This document shows, one piece after another, positions 47,261 through 57,449 of a stretch of DNA of 64,000 nucleotides; position 1 is the stretch's first letter; the number at the start of each line of letters is the position of its first letter. The stretch spans positions 7,799,394-7,863,393 of the forward strand of contig NC_087084.1 in the NCBI RefSeq assembly GCF_026151205.1, written 5' to 3'. The stretch is from Bolinopsis microptera (lineage: Eukaryota > Ctenophora > Tentaculata > Lobata > Bolinopsidae). The notes beneath the pieces are model-generated. The model had not been told where the DNA came from. It did not search any database and saw nothing but the letters and a program-made list of their open reading frames with translations. The translations under genes and the position numbers were made by a program.

Positions 47261-47587
47261 TTCTTTTTTTTAGTTTAGTTCGTTTTCAATTTTTAATCTT
47301 AATTTTAATTTTCAGTACGTTTTACCTAACAAAATCATTTTTTACTTTTAGCTAGCAGAATGGTTTTCAGATTGCATTAATGAACTGTGCTATGAGCTGG
47401 TCCCAAGTCCAGACGCCATTTTATTCTTTGTAATTTTCAATAACCCTGTCTAGTCATTGACTACTGATTTATGAAATCACTAATCCTTTCGATTTCTGTG
47501 CCACTAACTGCCTTGATTTCATCAGTCCCTATATTGATAGGTTCATGCGCAAATTTACCTAGTTTAGCCGTCATTAATTAGGTACAG
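47261..47587. other. No gene recognised
   Basis: AT-rich sequence downstream of the RT fossil, without features. Confidence 0.4.
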
Positions 47588-47765
47588 ACCACTAAAAATA
47601 GTTTGTGAACGCGTTCGCTAAAAGATTTTAACGTTCGCAACATAATGGTAAAGGAACGTTAATCAGATTTAAAATATCAACACGTCGACACGCCATCGTT
47701 TCCCGCAATTTTACATGTTCTAGATGAGTTAGGAGAGTTTTAGCGCGCATGCATGCACGTTTCAC
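47588..47765 (+). repeat. AACGTTC repeat, copy 2
   Basis: From CACTAAAAATAGTTTGTGAA to AGCGCGCATGCATGCACG. It is the inverted counterpart of 53932-54125 over nearly its full length. Confidence 0.85.
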
Positions 47766-48579
47766 TTTTCAGGCCCTAAAACTCCGCTATATAGTGTTTC
47801 TGGATAGAAGTCGACTATTTATGCTCAATTCTCGAGCCGATAATAGTCTTGCTTAGATTTTCAGACAATAGTCTTAAGATTCCAGTTGGTTTCATTGGTG
47901 TAATTTATTACAAATATTATCTGTTCGCCTTAAAGTTAGCAAATTTTGCTTTTCGCAATTGAAACTATAAAAGCGATATGATTAGTCTTGCCAACAAAAG
48001 GTGGCTCGAGCTCCATTCCCCCCTACATTCAGTAGGGTTTTGTGTTCACCCGGCTTATATATCAGGGATTTGATCAACACACGAATCAGGATGTCTGGAA
48101 GGAGTTTCGGCAGTATCGAGATAGCCCGACCACTGTCCGCGGACAACTGTCCACGAACACCTGTCTACCAGATCATTACTGCATAATTACAGTATCCCCT
48201 GAATCAAGCAGGGTTCACATCATCCCCTGAATCAAGCAGGGTTCACATCATGGCACGCGAATTTCAATCAGCGGTGGTGTCAAGGCTTATTAAACGATTA
48301 AGCAACCTTACGGGAGGCGGTGGGTCCATTAATTTCGTCCATTAGACAGAAGAGTACCATGTCAGGAATTGGAATAGCTGTTGTTGTTGTTGTTGATGAT
48401 GGCAACTGATAATACTTCACCAAAAACGAACGACTTATATACCACATTTTAATCGTAATCATTTATTTCATTGATCAATCAATATTATTCTACTACTTGG
48501 AAGGAGTTTCTAGATGTCATGGACACGTGGTGTGACGGCGCAACAAAGAAGAAGATACTTTAATTACGCAGTACACGTT
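47766..48579. other. No gene; short tandem duplication
   Basis: A 28-bp unit, CCCCTGAATCAAGCAGGG plus TTCACATCAT, occurs twice at 48190-48245. A GTT trinucleotide run is near 48380. No exon was recognised. Confidence 0.45.
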
Positions 48580-48765
48580 CTACCGAGAGAAAAGAGGCTT
48601 ATTCTCTACTGACGCTGCCTCAAGTTTTAGCCAAGATTCTGACGGTCCAGTCTCTTGGTGGAGCAACTTCGGTTGAGAGGTACCCGAACTACAGAGTTTT
48701 CCAATGAAAGCGCTGTCGCAATCGACATCAGCCTCACCCTGTGAGACGAATTGGAGCTTGTACAA
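48580..48765 (-). CDS. Possible terminal exon, unidentified
   Basis: A pyrimidine-rich acceptor (TTTCTTTTTTTGTTTATCACCCAG) precedes an open phase-0 frame of 61 codons, LYKLQFVSQGEADVDCDSAF to SVENKPLFSR, ending TAG. ATTAAA lies about 35 bp downstream as a possible polyadenylation signal. No domain is recognised and upstream exons were not found. Confidence 0.35.
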   Translation of the reverse strand: MYKLQFVSQGEADVDCDSAFIGKLCSSGTSQPKLLHQETGPSESWLKLEAASVENKPLFSR

Positions 48766-50022
48766 CTGGGTGATAAACAAAAAAAGAAACCGCCCCACAG
48801 TTAACAAGCAGCGAGACCTTATTATTATTTATGTTATTATATTTATGTTATTATATTTATGTTAACACAAGTTTGCGTCTTATGAAAAATTCACGAATTA
48901 AGGAGCAATAATTTTATTATTATTTGCTTATTGCTATACTAGTGACTTATTTTTATTCATTGTTGTTTATTTACTGTCTAATTCCGACAACACAGTTTTA
49001 TCTCATTGTATCCATTTAAAGTTAAAAACGGACATTAAAATGAACGCTCGGAGCCCGGAGGCATTCAAACGTTTACGTACGGGCGTTGACTTGAACGTAA
49101 ATGGGCAGACTATTTAACTTTAAGGTTAAACGGATATTAATATATGTACGCTATGCCCTAGCTGGGGCCTCTTCTCAGACTCTCGAGCGTTCAATTTGAA
49201 TTGGTGTCGATTCAAAATTAAAGTTAATTAAAGTTCAATAAGATAAACTTATCATTGCTGGTTTGATTTTGGAACCTTCTCTAGACCTAGTAATTTTGGA
49301 TTCGTAAGTATGTGCGAGAATAGCTTCCCAGTCCCACGTCAAAGTGATTTATAGATTATCCTTATTTTTAAGGGAATCGTTAGGTATTCGTATACTTATA
49401 GTATAGTTTTATTATTACACGTACGTGACCAATACCTATTATTCCCCGCGCGATGTTATTACAAATTAGATTCTCTTTCACTTTGATCAGTTTCTTTCAA
49501 AAACAGATTCGCGCGTCAAATATATTTAGTTTGCGCGCTTTTGGTACTCCCAAAAGTACGTCAAAATGCAATTCTGTGAATTGCATTATTATAAATTTAT
49601 AGTCATAGGTAATAGGCTCCATGTCATTGTCCACAGGACTGGTCACCGTTAACCTTGTTTAACTTAAACTGGTCGGAAAACGCGGATGTGTTATGAAAAA
49701 TAATGTTTATCGCTTTGCCATTCGGCCGGTAGAATTAGATCAGAAAATCATGCGGATACCGATAAGACGATAAAACAGTTATCGAATTTTATACCTTTAC
49801 CTAAGGCTAATGGTGATGCAACGCTAATGGAATACCTTGATCAGAAAGAAGTAAGAACTTTTGCTTTTGGCAAATCTAACAACCACGGAAATTTTCAGTG
49901 ACATCAACGCTAAAATCGGAAACGATTTTCACTTCAAGATCTACTTAGAGAAAGTAATGACATGTCGGTGGGGATCGCGACGTGATACAAGTAGTATAGT
50001 ATGGTATCTACCTTAAGTTATG
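48766..50022. other. No supported gene
   Basis: AT-rich, with a triplicated TTATGTTATTATATTTA at 48825-48862. 49015-49135 has AAACGGACATTAAAATGAAC and related bits resembling the pogo-like element's ends, so a decayed relative is likely. Confidence 0.4.
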
Positions 50023-50167
50023 GAACTGCTGAAGGTAATTCGTTAGAAGGCTTACATCTCGATCCCGGGGTGCGGATAGAAGAAAAACATTATTTATAGT
50101 CTTGGACACTTATAACTAGCTGATAGCACAGACTACGTTTTTGTTAGGAAGAATTAGGGTCCGCAAA
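50023..50167 (+). repeat. 145-bp repeat, inverted partner at 54176-54320
   Basis: GAACTGCTGAAGGTAATTCG through TTAGGGTCCGCAAA is repeated as reverse complement at 54176-54320 with the same length. Confidence 0.9.
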
Positions 50168-50737
50168 AGATGACAGTCAGGATAAGTTCTATGTCTGTCA
50201 TGTACAATATATTATTATAGGAGAAACACTATTGTATAGAGAATATGCTATAGAAAGATATCATGTACATAAAGGTAAGTATACTTATTGGTAGAATTGT
50301 GGAACACAACAAGAAAATTGAGAATAATCTTGTGCGAGGGTAGGGACCCAGATGGCGTTTCCAACCCAAATAAACTTTAAGGAGACTTCTCATCAGTAGC
50401 CGCACCTCCTTAATCGGTTTCTGAACTGGAATTATATGGGCTTCCAGACGGCCAGACCGAGTATTACCATCCCATCCTTCTAGAGTTCATCACAAGTAGC
50501 ACCCACCTTGAAGATCTTTGACACCCAGACACACCCCATTGGCGAACAAACTTTGGATATAATCTTACATGCTCCCGAAGGAATCCCTGGTTTATGGTCT
50601 TTCTCCTCGTCACCAGCACTTTCGCTAGAGTCACCAGCCCTTTCACTGGAGTCATCAGCCCAATCATTGAAGTGTACAGAAGTACAGTTGTGTGTTAGAT
50701 CAATTTCTTGGTCTAACATTTAATACTAATTCGTGCG
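50168..50737. other. No supported gene
   Basis: The minus strand at 50719-50480 encodes an open stretch with SSERAGDSSESAGDEEKDHK, related to the plus-strand frame at 39139-39426. Otherwise there is nothing I can assign. Confidence 0.35.
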
Positions 50738-51519
50738 TACCTTATCGGACCTTATTTGGACGGACATTACTTGAACGCTGGAGGCCCTAGCGTTCATCTT
50801 AATGTCCGTTCAAATAAAGTCCGTTCAATTAATGTCCGTCCAAGTTAAAGTCCGTTGAAATGTTTTCAAAAACTTTTCCATTTCGAACTTTTTACCCAGA
50901 ATATGACAACTATGAGAACTTTATTGTGCCGTAAGTTAACGACGGAAAGGTTCTCCTTGGTCTGCCGGAGGCACAGAAAACTCTACTAGTATATGATGTT
51001 TTCAAGGGTCACTTGGAGGAAAAAGTCGACGAGTTCATATTACTGAGAGGATGTAATGAAACAGTGCTAGGAAAGCTCCACGTGATGTTAAGGTTAACCT
51101 AAAGTTGTCTAAGATAAAAACCACTTCACGCCGAATGGCTTGTAAAAGTTAACACTGAAATGCAGGACCGGGGTAGTTTGATAAAAAAGGTTTCCACAAA
51201 GCTAGAAATCACTGATGCTTGTTTAAGCATGGACTATTTCATGCACGAAAACCTATTTAATGAAGATGATATGTGATATTAGACACTAGCGCTGATCATG
51301 TACACATATTTTAACATATTTACTGCTTAATGACTGCTATTCTTACTTACTGTATAAAAAATGGATTAAAAAATCATTTGCTGAAATTTAAAAAAAGTCA
51401 AAAATTGAAAAAAATTCGGATTTTTGATGGTTTTGAATGCCTTCGAGCGTTCATATTAATGTCCGTTCACAATTATGTCCGTTCATGTAATGTCCGTCCA
51501 AATAAGGTCCGATAAGGTA
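50738..51519 (+). mobile_element. Pogo-like DNA transposon remnant with 40-bp inverted repeats
   Basis: The ends are TACCTTATCGGACCTTATTT at 50738 and its reverse complement at 51519. They match over about 40 bp with one mismatch, and the outer TA on both sides fits the TA target duplication of the Tc1/mariner/pogo superfamily. Inside both ends, ATGTCCGT(T/C)CAA motifs are iterated. The interior is a broken transposase, so the element is dead or non-autonomous. Related ends lie at 1826 and about 49015. Confidence 0.85.
50940..51280 (+). pseudogene. DDE_1 (pogo/jerky-type) transposase fragment
   Basis: Plus-strand frames read GLPEAQKTLLVYDVFKGHLE, with the conserved DVF(R/K)G segment of DDE_1 transposases. 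After a deleted and frameshifted middle, AEWLVKVNTEMQDRGSLIKK follows, corresponding to the region after the catalytic core. The ...PLD part with the last catalytic residues is missing, so catalysis is impossible. Confidence 0.7.
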
Positions 51520-52251
51520 AAATCAAATTCGCACGTGTGCACTCAATGCAGTTCTGGTCACGTACCGGTAACTTTAGTCTTTAACTTAAACTGTTTGGAA
51601 AACAGATGTGTACATGAAATATATTAATGTTTATCAGCCGGTAAAGTATTTGGAGGGAAAAATCTCACATACACCAGACGAAAAATGTGAATGATTGGAG
51701 TTACTTTTAGAGTAAAGATACAGTTAAACTGCGAAGGCACAACACCAAACCAACCCTACTCTATCTCCCAAAAACAACCTTCTCCTGGTCAGCCATGTCC
51801 CTCATCCTGCACTTGACCCCCGCAGAGGTCACAAGCCCATCGGAGCACAAATGAGCGAGAAACGGGGAAGCCTTAGCTACCGGGCCAAGGACTGCATCAC
51901 TAGCAGCGAAATACGGATATACCCTCCCTTTTACATGCGTTCAACCGGCACCCGAACCACACGCTGTTTCTTAGACATAACTTCCCACTTACATCAGTGT
52001 CTTCTCGCATCAACTGGCATCGGCAAGTGGCGACACTGTGTAGACTCAACCCTGAGCTTGATCAGAATCTTCAGTCACAAACCTGACACCGTTTCGGGGC
52101 TTTCATTGCGATACGGTTTTCTGTCAGGTGCCCCAGCAGTCTCTCTTGGACCACCATCTGATCTGACAATCACCCGAGGATACCTGCTAGAGCTCGCGTT
52201 TACGACGAGTTAGCTTATGGCACCTCTGGCTGTTAGGTGAAGTCATAAAGC
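51520..52251 (-). other. Probable 3' region of the endonuclease-bearing element
   Basis: This lies downstream of the minus-strand frame 53022-52252 and is GC-richer than the surroundings up to about 51740. The plus-strand 120-codon frame in it has no recognisable domain and is most likely antisense. Confidence 0.4.
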
Positions 52252-53022
52252 TCAAACAGCTCTCATCTCCCACTCTCTTTTCCTAGACAGCAGATAAATC
52301 CATCTTGAACAATGGGCTGCATCCTTCCCACAATCTCTGACCAACTTCTTGAGGGCTCTCCCAGTCAGACCAATCTTCCTTGATGCACACTCCAAACTTG
52401 CTGCGACCACACCTCTAGCACCAACCTCAACAGCAAAGCTGAAACATGACCACCCATTAGCTTGTATTTCCGCTTGTAGACTATTATACCGATCAAGCTT
52501 AAGCTCATGGGATGCAGCTATTCTCTCTTCCGACGGTACTGTAAGCTCCCACCAGATTACTCTCTTGGAAGCTTTCGAGAAAAGAACCAAATCTGGTCTT
52601 AATCTGGTCGTTGCTATATCCGACGGGAATTTCAGCTGCTTATCCAGGTCTGCTAATACTATCCAATCAGTGGCCCCACTCAGAATCCCAAACTCACTGA
52701 CTTTCGACCTCTTCACCTCCTTAAACCTCCCTCCTGCTGGAACAAACTCAATGGCTTTCCGAGTGACACAAGAGCTCTTCCTCTTGTTGACTCTCCGCTC
52801 ACAATGGAATTTCACTTGGTCTGCTATTTGTTTAAGCACCTTATCGTGGCGCCATCGGTATCTCCCTTGACTTAGTGCCACAGGACAACCAGCCAGAATA
52901 TGCGGCACAGTTCCCAACTTGTCACCACACAGCTTGCACATCCCATCCTCATCCTCGCTCCACTTGGATGCTAAAGCTGGTGTAACAAGCGTGCCATACA
53001 CAGCACTAAGCAGAAATAGCAC
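52252..53022 (-). CDS. LINE C-terminal protein: zinc knuckle plus restriction-like endonuclease-type domain (copy 2, intact frame)
   Basis: 256 open codons. Residues 20-60 form a cysteine knuckle (CKLCGDKLGTVPHILAGC) followed by QGRYRWRHDKVLKQIAD. Residues about 140-215 read TTRLRPDLVLFSKASKRVIW, WELTVPSEERIA, KLDRYNSLQAEIQANGWSCF and FAVEVGARGVVAASL. PD...E-x-T...K fits a PD-(D/E)XK nuclease fold, and knuckle-then-nuclease order is that of R2/NeSL-type LINE C-termini. The matching 5' boundary of all three copies (SAVYGTL region) may be a truncation hotspot or an exon edge. No RT is present here. It ends MRAV then TGA. It sits about 270 bp downstream of the Tudor-like exon. Confidence 0.7.
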   Translation of the reverse strand: MLFLLSAVYGTLVTPALASKWSEDEDGMCKLCGDKLGTVPHILAGCPVALSQGRYRWRHDKVLKQIADQVKFHCERRVNKRKSSCVTRKAIEFVPAGGRFKEVKRSKVSEFGILSGATDWIVLADLDKQLKFPSDIATTRLRPDLVLFSKASKRVIWWELTVPSEERIAASHELKLDRYNSLQAEIQANGWSCFSFAVEVGARGVVAASLECASRKIGLTGRALKKLVRDCGKDAAHCSRWIYLLSRKREWEMRAV

Positions 53023-53293
53023 ATATAGATATTACTCATACATTCATTTATTTCTCAATCAACGAAATATAACACTGATAAAATTTGACAATTGAACAAT
53101 TCATCGAATAAATAATCTGAAATAATTGAAGAAAAATAAACGAAATGTATAACGTTGAATAAATGAATTATAAATGCCCTTCTTAAAAGGATCTACTGCT
53201 AAAACTATGTCCCACTCAAGTTTACAATGCACGATGATTGCTTTTGAGATTCATAAGAGTGGAGAGTTGCTGCTGATATATCTTCCGTCTTAC
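53023..53293. other. AT-rich gap, probably intron of the Tudor-like gene
   Basis: No exon was recognised between the donor at 53293 and the endonuclease fragment. Confidence 0.4.
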
Positions 53294-53517
53294 TTCAATG
53301 GTTTTCTCCGGAGAATTGCATTGACATAATCATCAGATTTAGGAGTTTTACCAGTCCCTGAGACTGGTTTAGCACTGCTTCGTAGCGCACTTTCTATAAC
53401 AGCTAATTTCTTTCTATCCTCGTTGTTATATAACGGCTGTACCCAGAATTTGTCGATATCAATGATATGAGTAACCAGGGCTTCGAACGAGTGTGAGGGT
53501 TGCGGTTCCTCTCCCAT
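53294..53517 (-). CDS. Probable first coding exon with a Tudor-like domain
   Basis: From ATG 53517 the minus strand encodes MGEEPQPSHSFEALVTHIID, IDKFWVQPLYNNEDRKKLAV and further to NAILRRKPL. It ends in phase 2 at a good donor (GAA|GTAAGA, 53294/53293). The pattern VTHIIDIDKFWVQPL...KLAVIESAL is typical of the start of extended Tudor domains (a V..V.....FWVQ strand, then a helix). These bind methylarginine and often act in germ granules and the piRNA pathway. Which Tudor protein this is cannot be said from 74 residues. Downstream exons would lie below 53290, where an endonuclease-type LINE piece and a pogo-like element occur, or outside the window. They were not found. Confidence 0.5.
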
Positions 53518-53931
53518 TCTACAGCTCAAATTATTTGTTATATAGTAGTGTTGAAAGTATTAATTACTTATCATGTCTAAATATTAATAAGGTTTACTGG
53601 CTAAGTTTTTGAATGTATGGGAATGAAAATAATTTCACTCGAATTTCGACAGATCTTATACTAACTTGACTGTACTTGTAGCAAACCGCATGACGTTTAT
53701 TGATCATCAACTTTCAATAGTTCAAAGGTATTTTCATCCATAATTAATGATGACACATATATCTGTTAATGCTCGATACTTCATTCCGTGTACTATACAG
53801 TGTACACAATTACGTAGAGATGCTGTACTGATAGACATTGCGGATGCTGACCATTATACGATAATGAGACTAACATATTTTTTCATTAAATACCTAAATT
53901 ATTAGCATTTAAAATATTTTCTGCTGACACG
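53518..53931. other. Upstream of the Tudor-like exon, no gene
   Basis: AT-rich. It may hold the promoter of the minus-strand exon; no motif can be assigned. Confidence 0.35.
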
Positions 53932-54125
53932 TGCATGCACGCGCGCTAAAACTCTTCTAACTCATCTAGAACAAGTAAAATTGCGGGAAACGATGGCGTG
54001 TCGACGTGTTAATATTTCAAATCTGATTAACTTTCCTTTACCTTATGTTCCGAACGTTAAATCTTTTAGCGAACGCGTTCACAAACTATTTTTAGTGAAC
54101 GTTCCGTACGTTCACTACAACTAAG
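53932..54125 (-). repeat. AACGTTC repeat, copy 3 (inverted)
   Basis: Reverse complement of 47588-47765, extended to include AGTGAACGTTCCGTACGTTC at 54092-54111, shared with 45757-45845. Confidence 0.85.
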
Positions 54126-54175
54126 CCGGGTGTCTATCAAAGTAAATATACTCATACTTTGACAATGACATCATA

Positions 54176-54320
54176 TTTGCGGACCCTAATTCTTCCTAAC
54201 AAAAACGTAGTCTGTGCTATCAGCTAGTTATAAGTGTCCAAGACTATAAATAATGTTTTTCTTCTATCCGCACCCCGGGATCGAGATGTAAGCCTTCTAA
54301 CGAATTACCTTCAGCAGTTC
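54176..54320 (-). repeat. 145-bp inverted partner of 50023-50167
   Basis: Exact-length reverse-complement copy (TTTGCGGACCCTAATTCTTC to CCTTCAGCAGTTC). Confidence 0.9.
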
Positions 54321-54329
54321 GGTTCACGT

Positions 54330-54545
54330 ACTGTAGTGCGACACGTACTCTAGTGCGACATGTACCCTAGTGCGAAACCTCCAAGATCGACACTGTCGCA
54401 GTAGAGTACGCTACCTGGATCGTAGTGCGACACGTACCCTAGTGCGACAGAGAAATTTCAAGGCCGACACTGTCGCACTACAGTGCGCTACCTGGACTGT
54501 AGTGCGACACGAACTAAAGTGCGACAAAACACTTTACGCAATAAA
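54330..54545. repeat. GTAGTGCGACAC array
   Basis: Two units of about 95 bp, each with GTAGTGCGACACG(T/A)AC, CTAGTGCGACA and the inverted CGACACTGTCGCA(C/G)TA followed by GCTACCTGGA. Self-complementary motifs give strong hairpins. A diverged single unit lies at 29470-29540. Confidence 0.8.
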
Positions 54546-54654
54546 AATTTGACTTTCCATTTTAAGTTTTAATGATAAGAGTGTAGTCGTGTATGAGTAA
54601 ATATGGGGTTAAATATAAAATCAAAGATTACATTTACAATCCACGAAGATTAGG
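54546..54654. other. Short gap with CCACGAAGATTAGGT duplication
   Basis: A 15-bp unit repeats at about 54640-54680 (CCACGAAGATTAGGTCCACG), running into the MULE fossil. Confidence 0.4.
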
Positions 54655-55230
54655 TCCACGAAGATTAGGTCCACGAAGGCAATAGCACCGATCATCTTAA
54701 AGTACTTCCGTACTGCTGAGTTCTCTGCGTTGTATTCCGGGACTAGATCATGTTGCTGCATCTTCCTCCAAAGTGCTTGCTTGTGGTGGAAGAAGCATCC
54801 TCTCTTGGATGTATACAGGTTGTCTCCACAGCGTTTATCAGGGCTCTCTCGTAGTCACTCATGACAGATTGAGGGTCGACTCCAAAAGCAAGGAGCTCAT
54901 CCAAGAGGGCTTCATAATGTCCAACAGCATCAGCAATTAGGTGTTTCGTAGGGAGGTCAGTATCGGAAGCTTTCCGTTTCATATGCTGCTTTGCTGTGTG
55001 GACAGAGTTTGCTGCAGGAGTAGGAGGGTGGGAATAAGTCTTCGTACTGGTCACAGTAGTGTCGTTCATCAGTGATCAGACTGAGACGTCCGGAGCAGAT
55101 CTTCCCAGTGGATCGCCAGTAGGTCCTGTCGTCGCGCTTCTAATTATCCAGGCAGTAGCGGTATCCGTCGTGGATAACGTTTCTTGAACCAGTAGTGCGT
55201 CCAGGAATGGAGGTGATTGAAGAATACATG
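54655..55230 (-). pseudogene. FLYWCH / Mutator-like transposase fossil
   Basis: Minus-strand frames start MYSSITSIPGRTTGSRNVIH and continue DGYRYCLDN then KRDDRTYW, a degenerate FLYWCH finger aligned with the one at 44937. After a frameshift comes LLDELLAFGVDPQSVMSDYE then RALINAVETTC, the segment around the second catalytic aspartate of MULE transposases. After another shift, GCFFHHKQALWRKMQQHDLV and KYFKMIGAIAFV follow, as in the domain's C-terminal half. Frameshifts, a stop and large deletions make it non-functional. Confidence 0.8.
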
Positions 55231-55847
55231 TTGATGTTGTTCGATGCTTTGGTAGAATCATCGTGACTTTATATATGGCCCAAGAATATGAACTTGTTAT
55301 CCAAATCGGAGATTTGTAGCGCGATGCACTACTGGGTCGCGCGCGCATCAAATAATGCTTCTCGCAACCACAGTAGTGTGCAAACCAACATTCGAACCAC
55401 CAGCAGCTGGTGGTCAATTTCCTACGAACGCGACTTAATTTTGGTCCAGACTGGAGTCGAGCGCTACGTTATAGCTGTATATATAGCTCGTTTCACGACG
55501 AAATCTTCATTTATTGAGTTTGTCTGTCGATTATGTTGGAGTTTGTATTTTTAATTGTGTATTTGAATACTGTTCATTTATTTTAATTAAATAGTTGCTT
55601 TTCGTTTCAGCAAACTAGTACGTGTTTCTTTATGTTATATTTACACATTCAGGAAGATTTTTAACTACAATACTATGTTTCATGGTAATATAATCGAATA
55701 TCTACTAGTTCACCGATCATCGGTATATACCCATTATTGGTTAAAAAAGCCGTATGCTGAGCTGGATATCGATAAATTCAACTTGAAAGGCTGTCATTTT
55801 GTACTCGTTTAGGTGTATAGAACTAGGATCAACAACTTGATTGTTAA
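55231..55847. other. No gene; short interspersed insertion
   Basis: 55315-55377 (TTTGTAGCGCGATGCACTAC to TTCTCGCAACC) is related to the 86-bp insertion at 9628-9713. No exon was recognised. Confidence 0.45.
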
Positions 55848-56850
55848 GAAGAGATTTTAGTAATTATGACACTTTTAAGAATTTTAAAGAACCTTCCTAG
55901 TTGCTAGTGCTTTGTCAGAACAGTCGTGATCGCTGTATTGGAACTTAGAAAATATGTTAAGTTTTGTAGTTTGTAGCGAATACGAGCTAAAATGAGCTAA
56001 AATCATGTTGATCTACTATTCTGTCGGAGTTGGCGGTCAACATGAACAAATTTATTTACGTCACAAGTTCTGTCCATTTACTGTGTCAACCTTCCAAAGC
56101 TCATTGGCAGTTGGTCCTGGAGTAGATGCTTATCAGTTCAAAAACAGTAAAACTAAAAGTTGAGGGTTCAACTTCCTAATTAATTTAATTGTTCAAGCGA
56201 GTGTGAATATAATAATGTTATTATTTGTATCTGCTGCAGCAATAATGTTGATATGTAAATTGTAAGTTGTAAGTTGTTTAAAAGATCTTCGCCACTTCAA
56301 CTGTTCAACATTCAATAGATAATGGGTCGGCAATTTTGTGAGTGAGTGATTTTATAAATAAAAGATGTTTCTTTCGTACCTTCCGTAATTACCAAGAATG
56401 TGGCATGGAGATTAGTTAATTTGTCTTATTATATGGTTATTTTTAGATTAACTAACTATACCAGCATGGGATAACCTGAATTTGTGTGGTCGTATACATT
56501 TTTTCGCGATTAGTACTTCTATTCGGTAGATCGGCGAGATGCACCACTGTGCCTCACCGAGCTGCGAAGGATTGACATCGTGAATCAAGGAGCTAGGAAG
56601 AGATTTTAGTAATGATGACCCTTTAAACTTAAACTATATCTCTAGTGCACTTCGATCGGTTTTCTTTTCAATTTTGATAAAACCTAGTCGTGATCTTTGT
56701 TTCAGAACTTCACTAATTTATTAAGTTTTGTAGTTTATATAGACGGAACATGAGCAGATACCATTTGATTAATTATAATATATCCGATTTGAAATATTAT
56801 TCTGTCGGAGTTTGAGTTCAACATGGACACATTTATTAACATCCCGCATG
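55848..56850 (+). repeat. Diverged direct duplication
   Basis: 55848-56070 and 56598-56850 share AAGAGATTTTAGTAAT(T/G)ATG, TTAAGTTTTGTAGTTT, ATTCTGTCGGAGTT and CAACATG(A/G)ACA in order. The family is unknown. Confidence 0.6.
56522..56588 (+). repeat. 67-bp identical repeat, partner at 63691-63757
   Basis: TTCGGTAGATCGGCGAGATG through ACATCGTGAATCAA is identical at 63691-63757. It shares GATCGGC(A/G)AGATG and TTGACATCGT with 9628-9713. This is likely a small non-autonomous element. Confidence 0.85.
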
Positions 56851-57449
56851 AATTTGTGTCGTCTTTACAATTTTTGCGCTGAATTTGTATGCTTATTAAT
56901 ACTGCCGCATGATATCAGTAGCTGCTATAAAACTAGAGTGTATAGCATGTGTATTATACGATGTTTCCCACGTAAAAATCGCAGGTTGTTTTGGTGCGGC
57001 TGGGCACTCTACTGGTGATTGACACCAGAGACTGAGAAAAACTTTGACATAATTTTCAAGTTTGATATGACCTAATAACTACCACATTTACAGGAAGTAT
57101 GGTAATACATTCTTGTCAGCTGTCTGGGCAAATCTTCTCTCGCAGAATTGGATTAAAATTTAATGTATTTTATTTCTCACTTCCAACGATGTCGCAATTA
57201 TTAGGTAAGATTTGAAGTTATTTTGAGATTCAATTAATAAATTTTAGATTGCAGCTTGATATCACTTAGTATGTACATTGTACTCGGTTGCAAGGGTAGA
57301 ACTTATGAGAATACTATCATAGTATTATTGCACTATACTATTATGGGTTCATCAAAGTTCGTATCATGATTTGTCACAATTAAACCATCGAGTCACTTGA
57401 GGAAACCCGTTAAAGCTCGCAATTGGCGACGAGATAAAGTTTGTGGTAC
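56851..57449. other. No gene recognised
   Basis: AT-rich, without exons or structured repeats that I can support. Confidence 0.4.

Noticed and set aside
51851-52213. 120-codon plus-strand frame
   Set aside because: No domain or splice signal; lies in the 3' flank of the minus-strand endonuclease fragment.
52349-52870. 173-codon plus-strand frame
   Set aside because: Antisense to the knuckle/endonuclease frame, whose motifs recur in three copies on the sense strand.
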